Below are positions 1-9,484 of a DNA stretch of 64,000 nt, piece after piece; within the stretch, counting starts at the first letter, position 1, and every line of letters begins with the position of its first letter. The stretch covers positions 1-64,000 of the forward strand of contig NZ_JAUYEY010000012.1 in assembly GCF_030689685.1 (NCBI RefSeq), in the 5' to 3' direction. The DNA is from Polaromonas sp. (GTDB taxonomy: Bacteria; Pseudomonadota; Gammaproteobacteria; Burkholderiales; Burkholderiaceae_C). A program made the position numbers and the translations under genes. Under the pieces are notes generated by a model. That model ran no database searches and was not told the DNA's origin. It worked only from the letters and a program-made list of their open reading frames with translations.

Positions 1-148
1 GTCAGCGGATATGCATCGGGGCCAGCGGGCGAGTCTGGGAAACCAGGCGGACCACGCAATCAAGGCCGGATATAAGTAAGCAGCCGACTTCTTCGCAACA
101 CGACACAAATTCTTCTTGCTACCCGGGAGGCATCCATATAAGCACACC
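1..148. other. Intergenic lead-in before glutathione peroxidase
   Basis: No gene is visible in this edge segment. A GGGAGG motif at about 124-129 lies roughly 19 bases before the chosen ATG at 149, too far for a normal ribosome-binding site. A TTG at 116 is in frame but would add an unlikely N-terminal extension. A promoter is probably here but no convincing -35/-10 pair was found. Confidence 0.4.
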
Positions 149-634
149 ATGAGCAGCATTTACGACTTCGAGGCCCAGCATATCAATGGCAAGGACATCG
201 CACTCTCGGAATTCCGGGGCAAGGTCATGCTGATCGTCAACACCGCCAGCAAGTGCGGCTTCACGCCGCAGTTCGGCGGCCTGGAAGAGCTGCACAAAAG
301 CTACACCGGCAAAGGGCTGGTGGTGCTGGGTTTTCCCTGCAACCAGTTCGGCTCGCAGGATCCTGGCGCTGATGGCGAAATTGCCGAGTTTTGCCAGGTC
401 AACTACGGCGTGAGTTTTCCGATGATGGGCAAAATCGACGTCAACGGCCCGGCCGCGCACCCGCTTTACCAATGGCTGTCTGCCGAGGCTCCAGGCCTGC
501 TCGGCAGCAAGGCGATCAAATGGAATTTCACCAAGTTTCTGGTCGGCAAGGACGGACAGGTGATCCGGCGTTATGCACCGACCGACAAGCCGGCGGATCT
601 GGCGAAAGACGTGGAAGCTGCGCTGGCCGCCTGA
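149..634 (+). CDS. Glutathione peroxidase family protein (thiol peroxidase type)
   Basis: A 161-residue soluble peroxidase expected to reduce hydrogen and lipid peroxides. The active-site segment NTASKCGFT carries a cysteine (Cys36) where animal enzymes have selenocysteine. The conserved GFPCNQFGSQDPG block supplies the catalytic Gln and a second Cys, and WNFTKFLVG supplies the catalytic Trp/Asn, completing the tetrad. Length matches bacterial BtuE/GPx proteins. Bacterial Cys-type members often use thioredoxin rather than glutathione; the sequence does not decide which. The ATG at 149 is chosen because the protein then begins SSIYDFEAQ as in the family. It stands alone on the plus strand, convergent with glcF. 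Confidence 0.93.
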   Translation: MSSIYDFEAQHINGKDIALSEFRGKVMLIVNTASKCGFTPQFGGLEELHKSYTGKGLVVLGFPCNQFGSQDPGADGEIAEFCQVNYGVSFPMMGKIDVNGPAAHPLYQWLSAEAPGLLGSKAIKWNFTKFLVGKDGQVIRRYAPTDKPADLAKDVEAALAA

Positions 635-642
635 TTGAAGGT

Positions 643-701
643 CAAATCGGGCTCCAGCCCATGCCAGACAAGCGATAACAGCTATCTATTTGATAGCTAA
701 G
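643..701 (+). repeat. R1 dispersed repeat, copy A (gpx/glcF junction)
   Basis: This is the clearest intergenic copy of a ~55-bp element. It shows a perfect GGGCT-cc-AGCCC hairpin (649-660), a variable middle, then AGCTATC-tattt-GATAGCT with 7-bp arms. It lies between two convergent genes, and the TAG stop of glcF falls inside its right arm, so it may also act as a two-way transcription end. Confidence 0.75.
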
Positions 702-1926
702 CAGTACTGAAAAGCGCCTCGTCCAGCAGCTCGACCCAGTGCCGTACCGGCGTGGCTGTGCCGCTTTGCAAGTGAGTGATGCAACCGATGTTGGCTGACA
801 CAATCACCTCGGGCGCCATCGCGTCCAGATGGCCGAGCTTGCGGTCGCGTAGCTGCGTTGCAATCTCCGGATTGAGCACCGAATAAGTGCCGGCCGAGCC
901 GCAGCACAGATGCGCTTCGTTCGGTGATGTACTGATCTTGAAGCCGAGCTCGCCCAGGTATTTTTCAACACCGCCGCGCAATTGCTGACCGTGCTGCAGG
1001 GTGCAGGGCGGGTGGAAGGCGACAGCGCCGGTGTGGGCCGATACCTTCGCATGCAGCGGCGCCACCAGCTCGGGCAATAACTCGCTCAAGTCGCGCGTGA
1101 GTTCGCTGATACGCGCCGCCTTGGCCGCATAGGCTGCATCGCCCTTCAGGTGGTAACCGTACTCCTTGACGGTCACGCCACAGCCAGACGCATTCATGAC
1201 GATGGCCTCTACCCCACTTTCCACAAACGGCCACCACGCATCAATGTTGTTCTTCATCTCGGCCTTGCCGCCGTCCTGGTCGTTCAGGTGAAACTTCACG
1301 GCACCGCAGCAACCGGCCTTGGGCGCCAGCACCGTCTGGATGCCGGCGGCGTCAAGCACGCGCGCGGTGGCCGCATTGATGTTGGGCATCATGGCGGGTT
1401 GCACACAACCGGCCAGCATCAGCATCTTGCGCGGGTGCTCGCCCTGCGGCCAGACCCCGGCCGGCTGCGGCGCCGGCACCTTGGCCTGCAGCGCCGCCGG
1501 CAGCAGGCCGCGCACGGCCTGGCCGAGTTTCATGGCCGGCGCGAACAGCGGCGAGGGCAGCCCTGCCTTCAGTGCCCAGCGCAGGGCCTTCTCACTGGCC
1601 GGCCGCGGCACCCGTTCATCCACCAGCTTGCGGCCAATGTCGACCAGGTGGCCGTACTGCACGCCGCTGGGGCAGGTGGTTTCGCAATTGCGGCAGGTCA
1701 GGCAGCGGTCCAGATGCATCTGCGTCTTGCGCGTCGGCACTTCGCCTTCGAGCACCTGCTTGATCAGGTAGATGCGCCCGCGCGGGCCGTCGAGTTCGTC
1801 ACCGAGCAATTGGTAGGTGGGGCAGGTCGCGGTGCAGAAACCGCAGTGCACACACTTGCGCAAAATCGCCTCGGCGGCCTGGCCGTCGGCGCTGTTTTTG
1901 AATTCGGGGGCGAGATGGGTTTGCAT
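697..1926 (-). CDS. glcF: Glycolate oxidase iron-sulfur subunit GlcF
   Basis: A 409-residue electron-transfer subunit of glycolate dehydrogenase (GlcDEF), which oxidises glycolate to glyoxylate at the membrane. Two 4Fe-4S motifs are visible near the N terminus, CVHCGFCTATCP (Cys25, 28, 31, 35) and CLTCRNCETTCP (Cys75, 78, 81, 85). Two cysteine-rich CCG-type domains follow (AGCCGAVKFH and HLCCGSAGTY), as in GlcF and heterodisulfide-reductase-like proteins. A GGGAG ribosome-binding site precedes the ATG. It starts 12 bases after the glcE stop, so the two are co-transcribed. The last bases overlap repeat R1 copy A. Confidence 0.95.
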   Translation of the reverse strand: MQTHLAPEFKNSADGQAAEAILRKCVHCGFCTATCPTYQLLGDELDGPRGRIYLIKQVLEGEVPTRKTQMHLDRCLTCRNCETTCPSGVQYGHLVDIGRKLVDERVPRPASEKALRWALKAGLPSPLFAPAMKLGQAVRGLLPAALQAKVPAPQPAGVWPQGEHPRKMLMLAGCVQPAMMPNINAATARVLDAAGIQTVLAPKAGCCGAVKFHLNDQDGGKAEMKNNIDAWWPFVESGVEAIVMNASGCGVTVKEYGYHLKGDAAYAAKAARISELTRDLSELLPELVAPLHAKVSAHTGAVAFHPPCTLQHGQQLRGGVEKYLGELGFKISTSPNEAHLCCGSAGTYSVLNPEIATQLRDRKLGHLDAMAPEVIVSANIGCITHLQSGTATPVRHWVELLDEALFSTA

Positions 1927-1938
1927 GAAGGGCTCCCG

Positions 1939-3036
1939 TCAAAAATCGGGATACAGCCGGCCGCGATTGAAAATCCCGGCGGGGTCGAACTCTTTCTTGA
2001 GCTGACGGTGAATCCGGTCCAGTGGTGGTTTTAAAGCATCAAATCGGCCTCCAGCCCTTTCTGGATAGGCATCACTAGCTATAAAAAGCGTAGCGCCTCC
2101 ACCCACAGCTGCGGCGACTGCACGCAGGCGGGGTGCGTCTTCGGGCATGGCACGCACCCAGCGCAGGCCGCCGTGCCACTCGACCAGCGGTGGCTCAGGC
2201 AGGTCCAGCAGCGGCGCTGTCTGCGGCACCGACAGGCGCCAGAGGTCGCGCGCGCCGCGTTCCAGAAACCACGGCAGTTGCTGGTCGCGGCACAGCGTCC
2301 AGTCGGGCGCCGTCGCGGTGTTGTCCTGGCGTTCACCGCCCAATGTTTTGCAGGCAGCGTCCACCGCCGCGACAGCGCCGCGCAGGCGCAGGTACAACGT
2401 GGGCGAGCCCGCATCGTCAACCCAACAACTCGCATTGAGTGGCAGTGGCTGGCCACCCCAGCTATTGAGTTGCGCCAGCGCTTCGGCCTGGCTCATCTCA
2501 AATTTCAGGGTGGCTTCGCTAGGGGCCAGCGGCAACACCTTGAGGCTGACCTCGGTGATCAGGCCCAGCGTGCCCAGCGCCCCACACATCAGGCGCGACA
2601 CGTCGTAACCGGCGACGTTTTTCATGACCTGGCCGCCGAAGGTCAGCAGCTCGGCCTTGCCGTTGAGCAAGGTTACGCCCAGCACGTAGTCGCGCACCGC
2701 GCCCACACTGGCACGCGCCGGCCCGCTGAGCCCCGCCGCGACCATGCCGCCTGCGGTTGCGCCCCCTTCAAAATGCGGCGGTTCAAACGGCAGGCACTGG
2801 CCGCATTCGGCCAGCACGGCTTCGAGTTCGACCAGCGGGGTGCCGGCGCGCACGGTAACGACCAGCTCGCTCGGCTCGTAACTGGTGATGCCGGTCAGCG
2901 GGCGGGTGTCCAGCAACTCGCCTGCGGCTGGCTCACCATAAAATTCCTTGCTGCCGCCACCGCGAATGCGCAGCACGGTGCTGGCTGCGGCGGCCGCCCG
3001 CACCTGGTTGATGATCAATTGAAGCGCTGAATCCAT
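1939..3036 (-). CDS. glcE: Glycolate oxidase FAD-binding subunit GlcE
   Basis: A 365-residue FAD_binding_4 protein, the second flavin subunit of GlcDEF. The N-terminal FAD-binding fold is visible (LRIRGGGSKEFYG, then FEGGATAGGMVAAGLSGPAR), and the C-terminus FDPAGIFNRGRLYPDF is typical of the family. Residues about 314-334 (GATLFIASDAYPERAGGRF) are encoded by a copy of the dispersed repeat R1 read in its minus direction, so this peptide is probably of repeat origin. The catalytic partner glcD is not upstream; the next gene is an unrelated lactonase, so glcD must lie elsewhere. Confidence 0.93.
   Translation of the reverse strand: MDSALQLIINQVRAAAAASTVLRIRGGGSKEFYGEPAAGELLDTRPLTGITSYEPSELVVTVRAGTPLVELEAVLAECGQCLPFEPPHFEGGATAGGMVAAGLSGPARASVGAVRDYVLGVTLLNGKAELLTFGGQVMKNVAGYDVSRLMCGALGTLGLITEVSLKVLPLAPSEATLKFEMSQAEALAQLNSWGGQPLPLNASCWVDDAGSPTLYLRLRGAVAAVDAACKTLGGERQDNTATAPDWTLCRDQQLPWFLERGARDLWRLSVPQTAPLLDLPEPPLVEWHGGLRWVRAMPEDAPRLRAVAAAVGGGATLFIASDAYPERAGGRFDALKPPLDRIHRQLKKEFDPAGIFNRGRLYPDF
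2036..2094 (+). repeat. R1 dispersed repeat, copy B, inside glcE
   Basis: The plus strand reads the R1 order: CAAATCGGCCTCCAGCCC, a variable middle, then TAGCTATAAAAAGCGTAGC. It sits wholly within the glcE coding region on the opposite strand and keeps the frame open. The left hairpin is slightly degraded (one mismatch) and the right one is imperfect, as expected if it has been adapted to coding. Confidence 0.7.
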
Positions 3037-3117
3037 GGCGGTGATGGTAAGGCGGGCCGGGAGACAGCAGTTTGATTTTTTTGAACGGCGGGTGTTCGGT
3101 TTTTTACGCTGGCACCG

Positions 3118-4035
3118 TCAACCGGCAAAGAAATTGACCGGCAGCCCCGGCACATCGACGCGCAGGGACAGCACGGCGCCGGACAGCGGCATGGCCTGCA
3201 GCTCGGCGGCTGGTCGGCCATGGCGCGCGCTGGTCAGGTACAGGGTCTGCAGGTCGTCGCCGCCAAAACACACCATGGTCGGGCACATCATCGGGGTGAC
3301 AATCTCGGCCAACAGCTCCCCGGCGGGCGACAGTTTGAGCACCCGCGCGCCTTCAAACATGGCCACCCAGTAGTTGCCCTGGCTGTCCACCGCCGCGCCG
3401 TCGGGCCGTCCGCCGTAGCCAGGCTGGCCGGGCTGCCAGCCCGAGGGCTTGAAGGGAAACTGCATAAACACGCGTGGCGCGGACAGGACATTGCCGGCCG
3501 CATCCCAGCCCCAGGCGCGGATCACATGGGCGGTGGTGTCCGACCAGTACAGGGTGCGGCTGTCGACTGACCAGGCCAGGCCGTTGCCCACGGTGGCGTC
3601 GCTCGCCATGCGGACCAGCAAGCCGCCCTGCAGGCAGTACAGCGCGGCCTGCCGCGCATCGCGCGGCTCATAAATCGTGCTGGCCCAGAAGCGACCGTGC
3701 GGGTCGCATTTGCCGTCGTTGAAGCGGGTGGTCGCGCTGTCGTGGCCAGCCGTCGCCAGCCGTTCTAAGGCCCCGCCCCAGCTTTTCGCTCGGTAGACGC
3801 CGTCGCGCAGCGCAATCACCAGCCCCCCACCTGCGACGGGCGCGATGCAGCCAGGTTCCAGCGCATGCGGTGCGGCCATGGCCCAGCTTTCGACGCTGCC
3901 CATGAACACATTGCAGCGGTGAATGGTCTTCCCGTGAATGTCGACCCAGTAAAGGAGTTGTTCGTGCGGATGCCAGAAAGGCGACTCGCCGACCTCGCAG
4001 GGCGCAGCAGAAACCACCTGCCAGGCTGCACTCAC
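3118..4035 (-). CDS. SMP-30/gluconolactonase family lactonase
   Basis: A 305-residue six-bladed beta-propeller protein of the SMP-30/LRE family, which uses a divalent metal to hydrolyse sugar lactones. The N-terminal GESPFWHP motif carries the metal-binding Glu. Downstream RFNDGKCDPHGRFWAST and GNGLAWSVDSRTLYWSDT carry the expected Asn and Asp ligands. The start is GTG, which overlaps the TGA stop of the preceding aldose-epimerase-like gene in a GTGA junction (4032-4035), implying translational coupling. The pair suggests an aldose oxidation route (sugar to lactone to acid). The substrate is not determinable here. Confidence 0.9.
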   Translation of the reverse strand: MSAAWQVVSAAPCEVGESPFWHPHEQLLYWVDIHGKTIHRCNVFMGSVESWAMAAPHALEPGCIAPVAGGGLVIALRDGVYRAKSWGGALERLATAGHDSATTRFNDGKCDPHGRFWASTIYEPRDARQAALYCLQGGLLVRMASDATVGNGLAWSVDSRTLYWSDTTAHVIRAWGWDAAGNVLSAPRVFMQFPFKPSGWQPGQPGYGGRPDGAAVDSQGNYWVAMFEGARVLKLSPAGELLAEIVTPMMCPTMVCFGGDDLQTLYLTSARHGRPAAELQAMPLSGAVLSLRVDVPGLPVNFFAG

Positions 4036-4835
4036 GGCGCGCGCTCCACCTGGATACTCATTTGCGCGCTCATCGATTCGCCCGGCGCCAGCACCTCCAG
4101 CCCCAGGTCCTCGGCGCGTGCGGCGTCGGCCTGCAACAGGTTGACGGCATTGTTGACATGGCTGACCGGTTCGATGGCCACAAAGCCGCGCGTGGTGTTG
4201 GTAAAGACCACCAGCCGGCTCAGGCTGGCGTTGATGCGGGTGTGCAGCAACTCATCGCGCAAGGTGACGCTGCCGTTCCAGCCGTCAAAACAATGGTCCA
4301 CGTCAAGGCTGGCGCAATCGGTGGCCAGCCCGGCCGATGGCTGGCAATGGGTAGGCAATTTTTCGCCGCTCATCTCCCAGCGCCCGGTGGCATCAAAGGC
4401 GATGTGACTGCCGGCCCGCTTGACGAAATAAGGGTGCCAGCCGAGGCCGGCCGGCGCTGGCACGGCCGACTGGTTGGTCATGCTGAGCGTCAGCTCCAGC
4501 ACATCTCTGCGGATGCAAAAGGTCTGCGAGGCATCAAAGGCGAACGGCCAGGCCGCGTCGGCGCGGTGCTCGCAGGCCAGCAGCAGCAGGTCATCGCCCT
4601 GATCGAGCACCTGCCATGGCCGCTGCCAGCCGATGCCGTGGATGGCATGCGGCTCGGGTCCGTTGTTCTGCACCAGCGGGTAGCTGCCCGCGAGACGCAC
4701 CGTGGCAAGTTCTGCGGCGGCGGTGGAGCGCAACACGGGAACATCGTCCAGCCACAGGCCGGCAATACAGCCGCCCAGCTCTGGCTTGATCTCGCAACGC
4801 AGTCCGGCGCCGGACAGGGTGATAGCAGGGCTCAT
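4032..4835 (-). CDS. Aldose 1-epimerase family protein
   Basis: A 267-residue galactose-mutarotase-fold protein that probably interconverts anomers of a free sugar. The conserved segments NNGPEPHAIHGIGW (a catalytic-type His) and PAGLGWHPYFVK (His-Pro-Tyr-Phe) are present, with a C-terminal Glu in FVAIEPVSHVNNA acting as the usual catalytic base. The ATG at 4835 (SPAITLSG) is preferred; an in-frame ATG at 4850 is also possible and longer starts read through the upstream terminator. It overlaps the lactonase gene by four bases. Confidence 0.9.
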   Translation of the reverse strand: MSPAITLSGAGLRCEIKPELGGCIAGLWLDDVPVLRSTAAAELATVRLAGSYPLVQNNGPEPHAIHGIGWQRPWQVLDQGDDLLLLACEHRADAAWPFAFDASQTFCIRRDVLELTLSMTNQSAVPAPAGLGWHPYFVKRAGSHIAFDATGRWEMSGEKLPTHCQPSAGLATDCASLDVDHCFDGWNGSVTLRDELLHTRINASLSRLVVFTNTTRGFVAIEPVSHVNNAVNLLQADAARAEDLGLEVLAPGESMSAQMSIQVERAP

Positions 4836-4861
4836 GGCGCCATTGTGCATCGCCGCCACGC

Positions 4862-4900
4862 AAAAAAAATGGCCCGCAGGAACCGAAGTTCTGGCGGGCC
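4862..4900 (-). terminator. Rho-independent terminator of the torF-glnK-amtB operon
   Basis: Read on the minus strand, GGCCCGCCAGAAC-TTCG-GTTCCTGCGGGCC forms a 13-pair stem with two central mismatches and a stable UUCG loop. It is followed by A and then eight T. It lies about 75 bases after the amtB stop and just before the aldose-epimerase start, so it separates the two transcription units. Confidence 0.9.
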
Positions 4901-4973
4901 AAACATCCAAAGGAGACTCTCGCTATTTCAACATCCTGCCGCAACTGGCTAGCAGCTACGGCATGTACCGTTT

Positions 4974-6479
4974 TTAGCGGCTGTAGGCCGTTTCGCCGTG
5001 GGAGGTGATGTCGAGGCCTTCGCGCTCGTCTTCCTCGCTGACACGCAAGCCGATGGTCAGGTCCACCACCTTGTAGGCGATGAAGGACACCACACCGGAC
5101 CACACCAGGGTGATCAGCACTGCCTTGAGCTGGACCCAGACCTGACTGACGATGGAGTAGTCCGCCGCCGTGACCATGGTCACTGTGACCCAGTCGGCCA
5201 CATAGCCGGGGCCGCCCAGGCTTGGCGAGTTGAACACACCGGTCAGCAGCGCGCCGAGAATACCGCCGATGCCGTGCACGCCGAACACATCGAGCGAGTC
5301 GTCCGCACCGAGCATTTTCTTCAACCCATTGACACCCCAGAGGCAGGCAAAACCAGCGATCAGGCCGATGATCAGGCCGCCGCCTATGCCGACGTTGCCG
5401 GCTGCCGGCGTGATCGCCACCAGACCCGCCACCGCACCGGAAGCTGCGCCCAGCATCGACGCCTTGCCGCGCATCAGCGCTTCACCGACACACCAGGCCA
5501 GCACTGCGGCTGCCGTGGCACCCAGGGTGTTGATGAAGGCCAGGGCGGCGAAGCCGTTGGCTTCCAGGGCAGAGCCGGCGTTGAAACCGAACCAGCCCAC
5601 CCACAGCAGGGCGGAGCCGACCATGGTCAGTGTCAGGCTGTGCGGCGCCATGGCTTCCTTGCCGTAACCAATGCGCTTGCCCACCATGTAGGCACCCATC
5701 AGACCGGCCACAGCGGCGTTGATGTGCACGACGGTACCGCCGGCAAAATCAAGCGCACCCGACTGCCAGATGTAACCGGCTTTGGACGTCATTTCGTCGA
5801 CCACGCCAGCGGCGGTGTAGGCGTCAGGCCCCATCCAGAACCAGACCATGTGGGCCATAGGCGCATAGCTGAAGGTGAACCAGATGACCATGAACATCAG
5901 CACAGCGGAGAACTTCATGCGTTCGGCAAAAGCGCCGACGATGAGTGCGCAGGTGATGCCGGCAAAGGTGGCCTGGAAGGCTGCGAAGATGATTTCAGGA
6001 ATCACTACACCCTTGCTGAAGGTCGCCGCGTTGGCGAAGGTGCCGGCGGCGTTGTCCCAGACACCTTTCATGAACAGCCGGTCGAAGCCGCCGAAGAAGG
6101 CGTTGCCTTCTGTGAACGCCAGGCTGTAGCCGTAGATGAACCACAGCACCACAATCATCGAGAAGGTGACCATGACCTGCATCAACACCGACAGCATGTT
6201 CTTGCTGCGTACCAGGCCGCCGTAGAACAGCGCCAGGCCGGGAATGGTCATCAAGATGACCAGCATGGTGGACACCATCATCCAGGCGGTGTCGCCCTTG
6301 TTGGGAACGGCCGCAGGCGCAGCCGGTGCGGCCGCTGCGGCAGGAGCGGGTGTGGCTGCCGCAGCAGGTGCAGCAGCTTCAGACGCGGCGGGCGCGGCGG
6401 CAGGGGCCTGGGCCAGAACAGCGGCAGCGCCGGTGAACAGGCTCAAACCCAAAGCCAGGGAGGCAAGTAGTTTTTTCAT
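4974..6479 (-). CDS. amtB: Ammonium transporter
   Basis: A 501-residue inner-membrane ammonium channel. It begins with a signal-peptide-like segment (MKKLLASLALGLSLFTGAAA) and an Ala/Pro-rich linker, then the Amt core from about residue 60 with the usual multiple membrane helices. The two pore histidines are recognisable in DFAGGTVVHINAAVAGL and GVHGIGGILGALLTGVF. The extra N-terminal linker makes it about 90 residues longer than E. coli AmtB, a common form in betaproteobacteria. It lies directly downstream of glnK, whose product blocks the pore when nitrogen is sufficient. A strong terminator follows. Confidence 0.97.
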   Translation of the reverse strand: MKKLLASLALGLSLFTGAAAVLAQAPAAAPAASEAAAPAAAATPAPAAAAAPAAPAAVPNKGDTAWMMVSTMLVILMTIPGLALFYGGLVRSKNMLSVLMQVMVTFSMIVVLWFIYGYSLAFTEGNAFFGGFDRLFMKGVWDNAAGTFANAATFSKGVVIPEIIFAAFQATFAGITCALIVGAFAERMKFSAVLMFMVIWFTFSYAPMAHMVWFWMGPDAYTAAGVVDEMTSKAGYIWQSGALDFAGGTVVHINAAVAGLMGAYMVGKRIGYGKEAMAPHSLTLTMVGSALLWVGWFGFNAGSALEANGFAALAFINTLGATAAAVLAWCVGEALMRGKASMLGAASGAVAGLVAITPAAGNVGIGGGLIIGLIAGFACLWGVNGLKKMLGADDSLDVFGVHGIGGILGALLTGVFNSPSLGGPGYVADWVTVTMVTAADYSIVSQVWVQLKAVLITLVWSGVVSFIAYKVVDLTIGLRVSEEDEREGLDITSHGETAYSR

Positions 6480-6506
6480 ATTGATGTTCTCTTGATGGGT
6501 AGGGCC

Positions 6507-7704
<1,198 letters not shown>

Positions 7705-7766
7705 GGGAACTCCAGAGGTGGTTAAAGTGGAACTGCTTGATAAAGGTTTTTCACGAGGTTTCAATT

Positions 7767-7782
7767 AGCACAGAGCGTGCCA
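7767..7782 (-). promoter_or_regulatory. Sigma-54 promoter of torF-glnK-amtB
   Basis: The minus strand reads TGGCACG-CTCT-GTGCT. The consensus is TGGCACG-N4-TTGCW, so the -24 box is perfect, the GG-N10-GC spacing is exact, and only one base of the -12 box differs. It lies 63 bases before the torF start, appropriate for an RpoN promoter. Confidence 0.87.
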
Positions 7783-7861
7783 AAGTTGACAGGCTTCTAG
7801 GTTGAGCGCCGATCTACTTGCATAGATGGGGTAGGGTCACGGGGCCGCCACAGACAACAAC

Positions 7862-7901
7862 GCACCGACGTAGTGCATCTAAAAACGCTCGATTTTGGTG
7901 C
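7862..7901. promoter_or_regulatory. Tandem NtrC-like enhancer sites
   Basis: Two 15-bp sites resemble the NtrC consensus GCACC-N5-GGTGC: GCACCGACGTAGTGC at 7862-7876 and GCTCGATTTTGGTGC at 7887-7901. Their centres are 25 bp apart and about 95-120 bp upstream of the sigma-54 promoter, a normal enhancer distance. They also lie directly in front of the divergent comM gene. Confidence 0.65.
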
Positions 7902-7922
7902 AAACAGGGAGAAAACAGGTCC

Positions 7923-9461
7923 ATGAGCTTATCTTTAGTGCAAAGCCGCGCATTGCTGGGCATGCAGGCGCACCCGGTCTGTGTCGAAGTGCATCTGGCC
8001 AATGGTCTGCCGAGTTTCACCCTGGTCGGGCTGGCAGAAACTGAGGTTAAGGAGGCTCGCGAGCGCGTGCGCTCCGCCATTCAGAATACCGGGCTGGAGT
8101 TTCCCGGCAACAAACGCATTACCGTCAATCTGGCGCCGGCTGACCTGCCCAAAGACTCGGGCCGTTTCGATCTGCCGATTGCGCTGGGTATTTTGGCCGC
8201 CAGCGGCCAGCTCGACACACGCAAGTTCAATGGTTACGAGTTCGCCGGCGAGCTGTCGCTGGGCGGCGAGTTACGCCCCATCCGTGGCGCGCTGGCCATG
8301 AGCCTGGCGCTGCCGGGGCCGGATGCTGGCGCTGCCAAACCCAAACTCGTGCTGCCCGAAGGCAGCGCCGAAGAAGCCGCGCTGGTGCCGGGCACCGAGG
8401 TGTATCGCGCCACTCACCTGCTCGACGTGGTCCGCCAGTTCCTGCCGGGTGACACGCCGCCCGAAACCATGGCAGGCTGGGAACGCTTGCAGGCCAGCGC
8501 GGCGCACAAAGATGCGGCCTACCCTGACCTGTCGGATGTCAAGGGACAGGCGGCGGCCAAACGCGCGCTCGAAATTGCCGCCGCTGGCGGACACAGCGTG
8601 CTCATGATGGGCGCGCCGGGCTCCGGCAAGTCCATGCTGGCGCAGCGCTTTGCGGGCCTGCTGCCAGCCATGAGCACCGAAGAGGCGTTGCAGAGCGCCG
8701 CCATCGCTTCGCTGGGCGGCCGCTTTTCGCTGGACCGCTGGGCACAGCGCCCGACCTGCTCGCCGCACCACACCGCCAGCGCCGTCGCCCTGGTCGGCGG
8801 CGGTTCACCGCCCAAGCCGGGTGAAATTTCGCTGGCCCATCACGGCGTTTTGTTTCTTGACGAGCTGCCGGAGTTTCCACGCGCCGCGCTGGAAGCCCTG
8901 CGCGAGCCGCTAGAGTCGGGAACCATCACGATCTCGCGCGCCGCCCAGCGTGCGGAGTTTCCGGCGCGTTTCCACCTGATCGCAGCCATGAACCCCTGTC
9001 CCTGCGGCTATTTGGGCTCCACGCTGCGCGCCTGCCGCTGCTCGCCCGACCAGGTCTCGCGTTATCAGGGCAAACTCAGCGGCCCGTTGCTGGACCGCAT
9101 CGACCTGCACGTCGAAGTGGGCGCGCTGGCGGCTGACGAATTGATCAACACCCCGCCGGGCGAAAGCACCGCCGCGATCCGGCAACGCGTGGTCGCCGCA
9201 CGCGAACGCGCCCTGGCCCGCCAGGGCAGCAGCAACCAGGCGCTGCAGGGCAAAGCCATCGACAGCCAGTGCCGGCTTGACGAAGCTGCCGCCAAATTCC
9301 TGAACACGGCGGCAGCGCGTTTGGGCTGGTCGGGCCGCAGCATCCACCGCTGCCTGAAAGTGGCCCGCACGATTGCCGATCTGGTCGGCGCGCAGTCCGT
9401 CCAGCTCACGCATGTGGCGGAGGCGGTGCAATACCGACGTGTGCTCAAGGCGGCGACCTGA
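7923..9461 (+). CDS. comM: YifB/ComM family Mg-chelatase-like AAA+ ATPase
   Basis: A 512-residue hexameric-helicase-type protein. The N-terminal ChlI-like domain begins MSLSLVQSRALLGMQAHPV. The AAA+ core has Walker A GAPGSGKS (about residue 230) and Walker B VLFLDELPEF (about 310), followed by a zinc-like CPCGYLGS...CRCSPDQ block, and a Mg_chelatase C domain closes the protein. ComM promotes branch migration during integration of transforming DNA in naturally competent bacteria. With dprA in the same window this fits competence capacity. The ATG at 7923 is the family start; longer starts run into the NtrC-site region. Confidence 0.95.
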   Translation: MSLSLVQSRALLGMQAHPVCVEVHLANGLPSFTLVGLAETEVKEARERVRSAIQNTGLEFPGNKRITVNLAPADLPKDSGRFDLPIALGILAASGQLDTRKFNGYEFAGELSLGGELRPIRGALAMSLALPGPDAGAAKPKLVLPEGSAEEAALVPGTEVYRATHLLDVVRQFLPGDTPPETMAGWERLQASAAHKDAAYPDLSDVKGQAAAKRALEIAAAGGHSVLMMGAPGSGKSMLAQRFAGLLPAMSTEEALQSAAIASLGGRFSLDRWAQRPTCSPHHTASAVALVGGGSPPKPGEISLAHHGVLFLDELPEFPRAALEALREPLESGTITISRAAQRAEFPARFHLIAAMNPCPCGYLGSTLRACRCSPDQVSRYQGKLSGPLLDRIDLHVEVGALAADELINTPPGESTAAIRQRVVAARERALARQGSSNQALQGKAIDSQCRLDEAAAKFLNTAAARLGWSGRSIHRCLKVARTIADLVGAQSVQLTHVAEAVQYRRVLKAAT

Positions 9462-9484
9462 GCCCTGCGGCATATTGCCGCCGC

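Noticed and set aside
4998..6470. 490-residue open frame antisense to amtB
   Set aside because: Biased composition (His, Asp, Gln) and complete overlap with a well-supported gene; no ribosome-binding site.
9462..9484. Short GC hairpin between comM and the FGE-fold gene as terminator
   Set aside because: Five-pair stem with no T-run on either strand.
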